Positions 1-8,215 of a DNA stretch of 64,000 nt are shown piece by piece (the stretch's first letter is position 1; every line of letters starts with the position of its first letter). This DNA is from a halophilic archaeon (GTDB taxonomy: Archaea; Halobacteriota; Halobacteria; Halobacteriales; Haladaptataceae): NCBI GenBank assembly GCA_003298465.1, contig QNGA01000001.1, positions 434,001-498,000 on the forward strand. The letters are read 5' to 3'. Below the pieces are notes generated by a model. The model made no database searches. It saw nothing but the letters and a program-made list of their open reading frames with translations, and was not told the origin of the DNA. Made by a program: the position numbers and the translations under genes.

Positions 1-1247
1 CCGTCGGGGTGCATGATGCCGTCGCCGCTGTCCTTCCAGGCCTGGTGGGTGAGTCCGCCGCCCTCGCCGTCGGCCGGGTACTCGAGGAAGCCGTCGCCGT
101 CGGCGTCGCCGTACTCGTCGCACCAGTCGAGGGCGCGCACGACGTGACTCCAGAGCTCCTCGGCGAACACGTCGTCACCGGTCGACCGCCACGTCTCGTG
201 GACGAGGACGACGAACAGCGCCGTCGCGTCTATCGTACCGTAGTACGGCGAGTGGGGGACCGTCCCTCGAAGCGCCGCTTCGCCGCGGCGCGTTTCGTGG
301 AGAATCTTCCCGGGTTCGGCGGCCCGGAAGTCGTCGACCTCGGTCGCCTGGTTCGCGGCGAGATACCGGCACGTCCCCTTCGCCGTCGCGGTCGTCAACG
401 GAAGCGCCTGCAGTGCGGCGATGATGGAGTCGCGGCCGAACCCGGTCGCGAACCAGGGGACGCCGGCGGTGAACAGCGGCCCGTACTCGGTGTCCAGACG
501 GAGTTCCAGCAGGTTCCGTCGACTCTCCGCGAGGACCCGCTCCCACCTCGAGGCCGCGAGGTCGGCGGTCGACCGCTCCCACTCCCGCTCGCGGTCGCGG
601 ACCGCCTCGCGAGCGGCCTCGAACGCCGCGTCCGGGTCACCGGCCGAACCGCCCGGCTCGACGGCGACGGTGATTTCGACCTCCTCGCGCGGGGCGAACG
701 CGAGGTCGAGTTCGAGTTCGGCGTCCGCTCGACCCCCTCCTTCGGTGACGGCGACGTCACCGCCGGACGCGCGAACGGTCGTCTCCCACGTGCGGTCGAG
801 GTCGTCGGGGTCGTAGCGGAAGGCGACGCCGTCGGCTCGCGCCTCGGCGTCGACCGTTCTGTCGCGACTGCCCGTGTGACTCCGGACCTCGAACAGGTCT
901 TCGAACGCCGTTCCGAACCGCAGCGAGAACGTCTCCGACCGGGCCTCCGGCGTGAGGTTCCGGACGCGAAGTCGGTCGTAGAGCCCGTCGGTAACGACCT
1001 GCCGCCGACCGACGTGGAACGTTCGAGCGCCGCGGTCCAGCGACGTCGCCAGGTGTACGGTTCGTTCGCTCGGACGAGGCGCGTTTACGTCCAGCGGTTC
1101 CAACGTCGTTCCCTTCGCGTCGAGGTCGTACGCATCCAGATGCCGCGTATCCCGGTGATAGAAGCCGTCGTGCTCGCGCGTCGTGCGGCCGTCCGCGTCC
1201 GTCACGAGGAACGTCGACCCGTGGACCACGGCGCTGTCGGTCTTCAT
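1..1247 (-). CDS. Glycogen-debranching-type enzyme (amylo-alpha-1,6-glucosidase family), 3' end outside window
   Basis: The gene runs off the left edge; about 415 N-terminal residues are visible. They form an N-terminal beta-rich domain of the bacterial/archaeal debranching-enzyme type, followed by the start of an alpha/alpha barrel with the family motif PWFATGFGRDS. Related proteins hydrolyse alpha-1,6 branches or act as glucosidases on glucans in the cytoplasm; no signal peptide is visible. The ATG at 1247 is chosen because a TATA-like element (1271-1280) lies about 28 nt upstream, as expected for a leaderless transcript. It diverges from the sugar ABC transporter and shares its operator, which suggests that imported oligosaccharides are its substrate. 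The exact glucan is inferred, not shown. Confidence 0.85.
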   Translation of the reverse strand, partial: MKTDSAVVHGSTFLVTDADGRTTREHDGFYHRDTRHLDAYDLDAKGTTLEPLDVNAPRPSERTVHLATSLDRGARTFHVGRRQVVTDGLYDRLRVRNLTPEARSETFSLRFGTAFEDLFEVRSHTGSRDRTVDAEARADGVAFRYDPDDLDRTWETTVRASGGDVAVTEGGGRADAELELDLAFAPREEVEITVAVEPGGSAGDPDAAFEAAREAVRDREREWERSTADLAASRWERVLAESRRNLLELRLDTEYGPLFTAGVPWFATGFGRDSIIAALQALPLTTATAKGTCRYLAANQATEVDDFRAAEPGKILHETRRGEAALRGTVPHSPYYGTIDATALFVVLVHETWRSTGDDVFAEELWSHVVRALDWCDEYGDADGDGFLEYPADGEGGGLTHQAWKDSGDGIMHPD

Positions 1248-1270
1248 CGTCTTCGACTCAACCGCTGCCT

Positions 1271-1280
1271 ACTTATAAAA
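1271..1280 (-). promoter_or_regulatory. TATA-like promoter element of the debranching-enzyme gene
   Basis: TTTTATAAGT read on the minus strand, centred about 28 nt upstream of the ATG at 1247. This spacing fits leaderless haloarchaeal transcription. Confidence 0.55.
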
Positions 1281-1290
1281 TGTCGCCTGA

Positions 1291-1308
1291 TAACTACTGG
1301 AGTAGTTA
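1291..1308. promoter_or_regulatory. Palindromic operator, probable TrmB-family site
   Basis: TAACTACTGGAGTAGTTA has perfect 8-nt arms around a central GG. It lies between two divergent TATA elements, directly upstream of each. Its 14-nt core, ACTACTGGAGTAGT, recurs at 6855-6868 upstream of the ATPase gene of the same transporter, with a TrmB-family regulator gene in between. TrmB of Halobacterium is known to recognise TACT...GAGTA half-sites and to activate when bound upstream of the BRE/TATA. Assignment of this regulator to this site is inference. Confidence 0.7.
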
Positions 1309-1314
1309 GTCGTC

Positions 1315-1324
1315 CAAAATATTT
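1315..1324 (+). promoter_or_regulatory. TATA-like element of the sugar-binding-protein gene
   Basis: AAAATATTTA is centred about 25 nt upstream of the ATG at 1344, immediately downstream of the palindromic operator. Confidence 0.5.
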
Positions 1325-1343
1325 ATTAAGTATTAGGCGCGAT

Positions 1344-2660
1344 ATGCCACAGAACATGGGACGCGATAGCACGGGTGACGCGTGGTCGAAGCGGCAGTTC
1401 GTCAAGGCGATGGGTGCCGCCGGCGCGACCGGAGCGCTCGCAGGGTGCATCGGCGGACTCGGCCAGAGCGGTGACAGCGAGGGAGACGGCGACGGCGGGT
1501 CCGCGAGTCTCACGCTGTCCGGCTGGGCGGCGAACAACGAGGAGTCGAAGCTGGTGAAGAGCCTCGTCTCGGAGTTCGAGAAGAACCACCAGAACATCGC
1601 GGTCGACTACAACGCCATCCAGGCCAAGTACAAGCAGAAACTCAAGACCCAGCTCGGGGCCGGGAACGCCCCCGACGTCTTCTACGTCGACGCCAAGTAC
1701 TTCGGGTCGTTCGCCTCCTCGGGCGTCCTGTTGAACCTCGACCAGTACGCCGACGGCTCGAAGTTCAATCCGGACAACTTCTTCGAGCCGCTGCTCGACG
1801 CGTTCCGGTTCGAGGGCAAGCTGTACGGCGTGCCGAAGGACTTCTCGACGCTACAGCTCGTCTGGAACGAGAAGCTGTTCGAGCAGGCGGGCGTCTCGAA
1901 GGCGCCGAAGAACTGGTCGGAGTTCCGGAGTACCCTGCAGACGGTGAAGGAGAAGACGGACGTCGAGTACCCGCTCGCGGGGATGCCGACGGCGCGGGCG
2001 TTCTGGGGGATGCTCTGGCAGAACGGCGGCCAGGTGCTGAACGAGGACGGCTCCAAGGTCGCCATCGCGTCCGAGGCGAACGTCGAGACGCTCACGTTCC
2101 TCTCGGACCTGGCGAGCGACGACCTGCTGGGCAACCCCAGCGAGTTCGGCGTCGACTGGCCCGGCGCGGCGTACGGGTCGAAGCAAGCGGCGGCGACCAT
2201 CATCGGCCCCTGGATATTCCCGTACCTCGAAGGCGAGAAGAAGACGGTCGACGAGGTGACGAAGTGCGCCCACCTGCCGACGCCGAAGGGAGGCGAGAAG
2301 GCGACGGCAGCGTACACGGTCTCCTACAGCGCCTCGAAGAAGACGAAGAGTCCGAAGGCGGCGTGGACGCTCATCCGGAACCTCACCGACAAACAGGGCG
2401 CGAAGCGGTGGGCGGAGAAGGGACTGGCGCTCCCGGCGCGGAAGGACCTCCAGGACATCGAGTACTACAGCGACCACGAGCGTCGCAAGACGATGCTCGA
2501 GGCGGGCGAGTGGTCCCACCCGGTGGCGTTCGGCCCGCACAGCGAGCAGATCATCAACACCGTCAATCCGGAACTGGAAGCCGCGATGCTCGGCAAGAAG
2601 AAGCCGCAGGCGGCGCTGGAGACGGCCCAGCAGAAGCTCAACTCACAGACGTTCAACTGA
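1344..2660 (+). CDS. Sugar ABC transporter substrate-binding lipoprotein
   Basis: A 438-residue extracellular solute-binding protein of the MalE type that captures a sugar outside the cell for the permeases encoded next. Residues 16-21 (KRQFVK) form a Tat-like signal. A lipobox ALAGC with Cys35 follows, and then an acidic Ser/Gly/Asp linker typical of haloarchaeal lipoproteins. The start at 1344 suits the TATA spacing; an in-frame ATG at 1356 is an alternative. An open frame continues upstream to position 9, but that part is antisense to the debranching enzyme and is not coding. The permease gene begins 3 nt after the stop, so the genes form an operon. Maltodextrin or another glucan oligomer is the likely ligand, judged only by context. 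Confidence 0.92.
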   Translation: MPQNMGRDSTGDAWSKRQFVKAMGAAGATGALAGCIGGLGQSGDSEGDGDGGSASLTLSGWAANNEESKLVKSLVSEFEKNHQNIAVDYNAIQAKYKQKLKTQLGAGNAPDVFYVDAKYFGSFASSGVLLNLDQYADGSKFNPDNFFEPLLDAFRFEGKLYGVPKDFSTLQLVWNEKLFEQAGVSKAPKNWSEFRSTLQTVKEKTDVEYPLAGMPTARAFWGMLWQNGGQVLNEDGSKVAIASEANVETLTFLSDLASDDLLGNPSEFGVDWPGAAYGSKQAAATIIGPWIFPYLEGEKKTVDEVTKCAHLPTPKGGEKATAAYTVSYSASKKTKSPKAAWTLIRNLTDKQGAKRWAEKGLALPARKDLQDIEYYSDHERRKTMLEAGEWSHPVAFGPHSEQIINTVNPELEAAMLGKKKPQAALETAQQKLNSQTFN

Positions 2661-2663
2661 CGG

Positions 2664-3653
2664 ATGGCGACAGACAGTCCAACCGGCGACGGCACCTTCC
2701 AGGACGCCGTGCAGGACCGGACGTTGCGCGAACGGGTCGGCATCACGGACGAGCAGAGCAACCTGACCGGACTCCTGTTCGTCCTCCCGAATCTCGTCGT
2801 CTTCTCGCTCTTCCTGCTGGGACCGGTCCTGTACGCGTTCTACATCTCGTTCCAGAGCTGGAACATCCTCACCGGGACGGGGGAGTTCGTCTGGTTCCAG
2901 AACTATCTCCAGGTGTTGACGCCGCTCCCGTGGGCGAACAACTGGAAGCCGCTCCGCGTGCCGACCGCGAACACGTTCTGGTGGTCGCTCAAGACGACCG
3001 CCGTCTACGCCGTCGGAACGGTGCCGCTGCAGATATACGGCGGCCTGGCCGTGGCGCTGATGCTCGACAAGCGCGTCCGGATGAAGAAAGCCTACCGCGC
3101 GGCCTACTTCATGCCCGTGATGCTCTCGGGCGCGGCGAGCGCCGTCATCTGGCGCTGGATTCTGTCCGCGGACGGCGTCCTCAACTCCCTGCTACCGACG
3201 TTCCTCGAACACAACTGGGCGGGGAACCCGACGTACGCCCTCGGCGGCGTCATGCTGATGGCCATCTGGGGCGGCATCGGGTCGAACATGATATTCTTCC
3301 TCGCGGGATTACAGAACATCCCCGAGGAACTGTACGAGGCCGCCCGCATCGACGGGGCGAGCACCTGGCACCGGTTCCGGCACGTCACGTGGCCCAACCT
3401 CGGTAACACCAACTTCTTCGTCATCGTGATGGCCCTCATCTCCGCCTTCCAGGTGTTCGGCATCGCGCTCGTGTTCTCGAAGGGCGGTCCGTACTACGCG
3501 ACGACGACGACCGTGCTGCTGATATACGAGCGCGCCTTCCAGGAGGGGGCGATGGGCGTCGGCGCCGCCATGGCGTTCGTCCTCTTCCTCATCATCTTCG
3601 TGTTCAGCTACTACCAGTACAGGTACCGCGACCAGCAGGAGGTTGAGTACTGA
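2664..3653 (+). CDS. Sugar ABC transporter permease, MalF type
   Basis: A 329-residue inner-membrane permease with six predicted transmembrane segments. The cytoplasmic EAA loop reads EELYEAARIDGAS followed by Trp-Pro about 14 residues on; this is the docking site for the ATPase. It begins 3 nt after the binding-protein gene and its stop overlaps the next start by 1 nt (TGATG), so translation is probably coupled. It forms the translocation pore together with the next gene product. Confidence 0.93.
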   Translation: MATDSPTGDGTFQDAVQDRTLRERVGITDEQSNLTGLLFVLPNLVVFSLFLLGPVLYAFYISFQSWNILTGTGEFVWFQNYLQVLTPLPWANNWKPLRVPTANTFWWSLKTTAVYAVGTVPLQIYGGLAVALMLDKRVRMKKAYRAAYFMPVMLSGAASAVIWRWILSADGVLNSLLPTFLEHNWAGNPTYALGGVMLMAIWGGIGSNMIFFLAGLQNIPEELYEAARIDGASTWHRFRHVTWPNLGNTNFFVIVMALISAFQVFGIALVFSKGGPYYATTTTVLLIYERAFQEGAMGVGAAMAFVLFLIIFVFSYYQYRYRDQQEVEY

Positions 3654-4519
3654 TGGCCCGGTCGAGCTACGAGTACCCCGGCTACGACCGGTCCGGTGCG
3701 GGCTACTGGACGAAGACGACGCTCCTGTACCTCGCGGTGACGGTCGGAGCGCTCTGGATGACGCTGCCGTTCTGGTGGACGCTCTCGACGGCCGTCTCGA
3801 AAGACCCCTCCGCGGCGACGGTCGCGTTCGTCCCGGACGCGGTGACCGTGGAGCACTTCGTCGCCCTCTGGGAGCGAGACAACGTGTTGCTCGTTCGCTG
3901 GTTCGCGAACACGGTCATCTTCGCGGGGTCGGTCACCGCGTTCAACCTCGCGTTCGACAGTCTCGCCGGCTACGCCCTCGCGAAGGTCGACTTCTGGGGT
4001 CGCGAGAAGCTCTTCCTGGGCTTCGTCTCCACGATGATGATTCCCGCGATGGTGACGCTCATCCCCGTCTACCTCATCCTCACGAAACTGGGCTGGATAA
4101 ACACCTACCAGGGGCTCATCGCGCCGCTCATCGCCAACCCCTTCGGCATCTTCCTGCTCCGCCAGCACTTCCGGAGCCTCCCCTCCGCGCTCGGCGACGC
4201 CGCGAAGATAGACGGCTGCAACGAGTTCCAGACGTTCTACAAGGTGTATCTCCCCCTCGCGAAACCGGCGCTGGCGACGCTCGGCATCTTCACGTTCATG
4301 GGTGCCTGGAAGAACTTCCAGTGGCCGCTCATCATCGCCAGCGACCAGAGCATGTACACGCTCCCCGTCGCGCTCTTCGCGGTGCGGAACCAGTACTTCG
4401 CGAAGTGGGGGCTGCTGATGGCCGCGACCGTCGTCATCGTCGCACCGGTCATCATCGCCTTCCTCGCCGCGCAGAACTACTTCATCCGCGGGATGTCGCT
4501 CAGCGGCATGAAGGGTTGA
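3653..4519 (+). CDS. Sugar ABC transporter permease, MalG type
   Basis: A 288-residue permease, the second half of the heterodimeric pore. It has an N-terminal membrane segment followed by five more, and an EAA loop (LGDAAKIDGCNEF, then a Leu-Pro). It overlaps the MalF-type gene by 1 nt. It is the last gene of the plus-strand operon and converges on trmB, with a T-run about 17-21 nt after the stop. Confidence 0.93.
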   Translation: MARSSYEYPGYDRSGAGYWTKTTLLYLAVTVGALWMTLPFWWTLSTAVSKDPSAATVAFVPDAVTVEHFVALWERDNVLLVRWFANTVIFAGSVTAFNLAFDSLAGYALAKVDFWGREKLFLGFVSTMMIPAMVTLIPVYLILTKLGWINTYQGLIAPLIANPFGIFLLRQHFRSLPSALGDAAKIDGCNEFQTFYKVYLPLAKPALATLGIFTFMGAWKNFQWPLIIASDQSMYTLPVALFAVRNQYFAKWGLLMAATVVIVAPVIIAFLAAQNYFIRGMSLSGMKG

Positions 4520-4525
4520 CCGTCA

Positions 4526-4541
4526 CGCCGTGCGGTTTTTG
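4526..4541 (+). terminator. T-rich terminator after the permease operon
   Basis: GCCGTGCGG followed by five T residues (4536-4540), located between the permease stop and the convergent regulator stop. Archaeal intrinsic termination depends mainly on such oligo-T runs. Confidence 0.45.
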
Positions 4542-4558
4542 CATCTCTCCGCCGTCGG

Positions 4559-5632
4559 TTACTCCGTCGTCTCGACGACGAACCGACGACCCTCTATCGG
4601 TTCGAACAGCGCTCCCCAGCCGCCGACTTCGTACGTCTCCTCGGGCGTTTCGAGCCAGATGGTCGCCTCCTCGATGAAGGAGTCCAGCAGCGGACTGCCG
4701 AGGTCCCCGCCGGCGTAGTCCACGTCGACGACTCGTCCGGTGAGTTCGACGTCGGCGTCCGTCGTCCGTTCTTTCCCGTAGACAGTGACGACGACCTCGT
4801 GGTCGTCGACGTACCGGTCGACGTCCCGGATGCACTCCCGGATCGACGTGTAGGTCCGCGGGAGCGTGTCGTCGCGCGCCGAGTGTATCGTCGGCCAGTA
4901 CCACCAGAGCGCGGTGCCGAAGTACCAGTCGAATATCCGCGACAGCGAGTAGTCGTTCACCAGAACGCCGTACTCGTGTGCGGGATGCAGCGGTTTCTCC
5001 GGCGCGAAGCAGACGCGCATCCGGTCGGCGAGCACGAGAAACGGGGTCGGCATGTCGCGGTACCGGACCTCCGTCGCCACGCCGTCGAAGTCGAACTCCC
5101 GTCGTTCGACCGTGACGTCGCCCTCCGACTCCGGGGTGAGCACGAGTTTGACGACCACGTCGCGCTCGCACGCCGCTTCGAGGCCGTCCCGGAGTCGGTC
5201 GAACTGGTCGGGCGTCAGTGCGAGCTGAACCTCGTTTTCGGCGCTCGCGATGGCTTCCTCCGCCCGGTCGAAGATGGACGACAGCGGTTTCAGGACGCTC
5301 ACCCGGTGGTTCTCGACGGTCGGTCGCTCCCACCGCTCCTGTATCTCCGCCGCGGCCTCGTTCACCGTCTCCGCGTACGACGTGAGTTCGTCCAGTATCT
5401 CGTTCGGCTCGTGGGCGCGAGCGTGGAGGCTCCCCTTCTGGTACGTCTCGACGAACCCCTCCGTCTCCAGGTTGCGGAGCACGTCGTAGATTCGCGCCTG
5501 CGGCACGTCGCAACTGTCGGCGATTTCGGTCGCCGGTGCGCTCCCGAGTTCCAGGACCGCGATGTACGCGTCCGCCTCGTACTGCGTGAGCCCCGTGTTC
5601 TCGAGCGTCTCACGGAGCGTTTCGGCGTCCAT
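4559..5632 (-). CDS. trmB: TrmB-family transcriptional regulator
   Basis: A 357-residue regulator. The N-terminal winged helix (about residues 10-70, with AEIADSCDVP-like and ARIYDVLRNLE recognition-helix segments) matches TrmB. A coiled linker and a C-terminal sugar-sensing domain follow. TrmB proteins bind sugars and activate or repress sugar-metabolism promoters. The gene lies 37 nt downstream of the ATPase gene on the same strand and is probably cotranscribed with it. Two copies of a palindrome of the kind TrmB recognises flank the locus, so it most likely controls the transporter and the debranching enzyme. The effector sugar cannot be read from sequence. Confidence 0.9.
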   Translation of the reverse strand: MDAETLRETLENTGLTQYEADAYIAVLELGSAPATEIADSCDVPQARIYDVLRNLETEGFVETYQKGSLHARAHEPNEILDELTSYAETVNEAAAEIQERWERPTVENHRVSVLKPLSSIFDRAEEAIASAENEVQLALTPDQFDRLRDGLEAACERDVVVKLVLTPESEGDVTVERREFDFDGVATEVRYRDMPTPFLVLADRMRVCFAPEKPLHPAHEYGVLVNDYSLSRIFDWYFGTALWWYWPTIHSARDDTLPRTYTSIRECIRDVDRYVDDHEVVVTVYGKERTTDADVELTGRVVDVDYAGGDLGSPLLDSFIEEATIWLETPEETYEVGGWGALFEPIEGRRFVVETTE

Positions 5633-5669
5633 ACCCTGATACGCGCGTTGCTCCGATTTCAGGCTTTTC

Positions 5670-6815
5670 CTAGAGCTGGACCCCGTCCGGGAGCGACTCG
5701 CTCTCCCGACTGCGGTTGAAGATGGCGTCGCCGTCGTCGGCGAACGCGTGAATCCGGTCGCGGCACAGTCGGACGCGAAGCGAATCGCCGTGAGCGACGT
5801 CGTAGTCGCCCGAGACCGCCGCGGTGACCTCGAAGCCGTCGACGTCCAGGTGCAGGATGCTCTCGCGGCCCATCGGTTCGACGACCTGGACGGTCGCCGC
5901 GACGGTGTCCGGCCCCTCCTCCTCCGCGAGGCGGATGTCCTCCGGCCGGATGCCGAGCGTGACGGTCCCCGCACCGCCGGTCTCGTCGCGAATCTGCTCG
6001 GCCTGCTCGTCGGCGAACTCGTAGGAGACGTCGCCGCTCCGGCCGACGCCCGAACTCGGGTCGAACTCGAGGTCGAGGAAGTTCATCGACGGGGAGCCGA
6101 TGAAGCCGGCGACGAACTCGTTCGCCGGCGTGTGGTAGCACTCCAGCGGGGTTCCGAGTTGCTGGAGTTCGCCGTCGTCGAGGACGGCGATGCGATCGCC
6201 CATCGTCATCGCCTCCGTCTGGTCGTGGGTGACGTAGACGGTCGCGACGTCGAGCTGTTCGTGGAGCTGCTGGAGTTCGGTCCGCATGTCCGTGCGGAGC
6301 TTCGCGTCGAGGTTCGACAGCGGCTCGTCCATCAGGAACACCGTCGGCTCGCGGACGATGGCGCGGCCGAGCGCGACCCGCTGTTTCTGTCCGCCGGAGA
6401 GCGCCTTCGGTCGCCGGTCCATCAGCTCCGCGATGTCGAGCAGGGACGCGGCCTCCTCGACCCGGCGGTCTATCTCGTCGTCGTCGAGCGACGTCGTCAT
6501 CTCCAGGCCGAACGCCATGTTCTCCCGGACCGTCTTGTGCGGGTACAGGGCGTAGTTCTGGAACACCATCGCGATGTCCCGGTCTTTCGGTTTCTCGTCG
6601 TTGACGACCTCGCCCTCGATGCGGACCTCACCGTCCGAGACCGTCTCCAGGCCCGCGAGCAGACGGAGCGTCGTCGACTTCCCGCAGCCGGAGGGGCCGA
6701 CGAGCACGAGGAACTCCCCCTGCTCGATGGCGATGTCGAGGTCGTCGACCGCGACGATGTCCCCGTCCTCGGCGTCGAAGACCTTCGTCACGCTGTCGTA
6801 TTCGGCGGTTGCCAT
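5670..6815 (-). CDS. Sugar ABC transporter ATP-binding protein, MalK/UgpC type
   Basis: A 381-residue ATPase that powers the permease pair encoded at 2664-4519. Walker A is GPSGCGKS (40-47), the signature is LSGGQ (139-143), Walker B ends in MDEP (162-165) and the switch His is 197. A C-terminal TOBE/OB regulatory domain follows from about residue 240. Although on the opposite strand from the permeases, it carries the same operator upstream of its promoter and is followed by trmB. In related systems the TOBE part contacts regulators or substrates; nothing here shows which. Confidence 0.93.
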   Translation of the reverse strand: MATAEYDSVTKVFDAEDGDIVAVDDLDIAIEQGEFLVLVGPSGCGKSTTLRLLAGLETVSDGEVRIEGEVVNDEKPKDRDIAMVFQNYALYPHKTVRENMAFGLEMTTSLDDDEIDRRVEEAASLLDIAELMDRRPKALSGGQKQRVALGRAIVREPTVFLMDEPLSNLDAKLRTDMRTELQQLHEQLDVATVYVTHDQTEAMTMGDRIAVLDDGELQQLGTPLECYHTPANEFVAGFIGSPSMNFLDLEFDPSSGVGRSGDVSYEFADEQAEQIRDETGGAGTVTLGIRPEDIRLAEEEGPDTVAATVQVVEPMGRESILHLDVDGFEVTAAVSGDYDVAHGDSLRVRLCRDRIHAFADDGDAIFNRSRESESLPDGVQL

Positions 6816-6842
6816 GCGATATCGTTACCCTCACGCCCGACC

Positions 6843-6850
6843 CACAAAAT
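6843..6850 (-). promoter_or_regulatory. TATA-like element of the ATPase gene
   Basis: ATTTTGTG on the minus strand, about 31 nt upstream of the ATG at 6815 and directly downstream of the palindrome. Confidence 0.45.
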
Positions 6851-6854
6851 GGTT

Positions 6855-6868
6855 ACTACTGGAGTAGT
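6855..6868. promoter_or_regulatory. Second copy of the palindromic operator
   Basis: ACTACTGGAGTAGT is identical over 14 nt to the core of the site at 1291-1308. It lies just upstream of the TATA element for the ATPase-trmB transcript, the position from which TrmB activates in Halobacterium. Confidence 0.7.
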
Positions 6869-6968
6869 GTCGAAGGCACGGGCGCTGTATCGGATTTCAA
6901 GGAACGAACCGCCGGAGCGGTAGTGGCGACGACGCCGGCCCGAAACGACCGGGCGAGCACCTGCGGAC

Positions 6969-7418
6969 TCAGAGGCCGACGAGCCAGGGGAGAAACTCGG
7001 GGGAGAGATAGAGGAACCACTGGACCGTCCACGAGACGCCCAGCCAGAGCAGCCCCCAGTGCGCGGCGGGTCCCGCGGGCCGCACCGGCCACGACGCGCC
7101 CTCGCGGCTCATCTCGCGCGGATAGACGAAGTCGGCGAACAGGTGGAGCCCGGTCCCGAGCGCCAGGGAGTTGAGTCCCGTCAGCAGCGCCGGCCACGCC
7201 GCGAAGACGCCGGTTCGGGAACCGGCGAAGTACGCGAGCGCCGGGACGAGGAACGTGTGCAACGCCCACGAACGGTGCGTCGACTCCCGGACGCCGTCGA
7301 GTTCCGGCAACAGCGCGCCGCAGAGAAGCGGGACGGCCACCACCGGATGGAATCCGACCGCGACGGCGAGAAACGCGACCGGGACGGTGCTGGCGACGTG
7401 GACCGCGCGACGCGTCAC
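6969..7418 (-). CDS. Small polytopic membrane protein, possible YdjM/PF04307-like
   Basis: A 149-residue membrane protein with about four hydrophobic segments. It has a loop of charged residues (PELDGVRESTHRSWALHT) resembling the metal-binding Asp/His pattern of the membrane-bound putative hydrolases related to YdjM. The GTG start at 7418 overlaps the upstream stop (GTGA), so it is translationally coupled to the DUF624-like gene. Function is unknown. Confidence 0.7.
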   Translation of the reverse strand: MTRRAVHVASTVPVAFLAVAVGFHPVVAVPLLCGALLPELDGVRESTHRSWALHTFLVPALAYFAGSRTGVFAAWPALLTGLNSLALGTGLHLFADFVYPREMSREGASWPVRPAGPAAHWGLLWLGVSWTVQWFLYLSPEFLPWLVGL

Positions 7419-8113
7419 CGGAGCTCACCCCGATAGGCGCGGACGACGCGACGCGCGCCGACGCCGCTCGTCTCCTCGAACGCGACCACTTCCAGAAGTC
7501 CGAGGAGGCCCGGCAGGAGGACGACGACGGCGACCCTGAGCGCGGCGCAGAGCGCGACGAGTACGGCCATGAGAACGACGGTCAGAACGGTGAACGACGG
7601 CGTCTCGAGCAGGTGGTAGGCAGCGTCGCGGACGGTGGCGAGCACCGACTGACTTCGTTCCTCGGGCATCCGGGCGAGGAGCGACGCCGTTCGCAGGGAG
7701 AGCGCGACGGCACAGAACACGGCGTACAGGCCGACGGCCGCACCGAGGAGGAAGACCGTACTCCCGGCGGCCGTGGCGATGAGCAGGTACGCCACCGTCG
7801 ACCCGACGACGGCGAGGACGAGCGCGCTTATCGGCAGTCCGCGCCGGAGGTTGGCGCGGAACTCCGTCGCGAACCGCCGTGCGCGCCGACGTTCGCTGAC
7901 GCCCTCGCCAGCGAGTTCGCCGGCGACGATTTCGGTCACCGTGTCGACCAGGGCCAGCACCGCCGCGCCGACGGTGACGAGCGGGAGCGACGCGAGCGAA
8001 GCGAGGACGCTGAGAACGACGATGGAGACGAGGTCGGAGTAGGCGGCGCGACCGAACGCCGCGAGTGCGGCCATCGGGTCGAGTCGGTCGACTTCGTCGC
8101 GTTCGGACCGCAT
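7415..8113 (-). CDS. DUF624/YesL-like membrane protein
   Basis: A 232-residue membrane protein. The segment SLASLPLVTVGAAVLAL matches the hallmark of the DUF624 (YesL) family, which in Firmicutes is commonly encoded next to oligosaccharide ABC transporters. About five hydrophobic segments are visible. It is the first gene of a two-gene unit reading towards the sugar ATPase gene. A role linked to the neighbouring sugar uptake system is suggested by context only. Confidence 0.75.
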   Translation of the reverse strand: MRSERDEVDRLDPMAALAAFGRAAYSDLVSIVVLSVLASLASLPLVTVGAAVLALVDTVTEIVAGELAGEGVSERRRARRFATEFRANLRRGLPISALVLAVVGSTVAYLLIATAAGSTVFLLGAAVGLYAVFCAVALSLRTASLLARMPEERSQSVLATVRDAAYHLLETPSFTVLTVVLMAVLVALCAALRVAVVVLLPGLLGLLEVVAFEETSGVGARRVVRAYRGELR

Positions 8114-8215
8114 CGCCTATCTCCGGAGCGCGTTCCCACAAAAGAACGTCGATTAGCGGCCGTGACGAGGCGAACGACGGCACCGCGTTCCGCCGGCGTC
8201 GACGCGGTAGGCCGC

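Noticed and set aside
9..1343. Open frame on the plus strand continuous with the sugar-binding protein
   Set aside because: It is the complement of the debranching-enzyme gene, Arg/Val-rich and without domain similarity. The Tat lipoprotein signal begins only at 1344.
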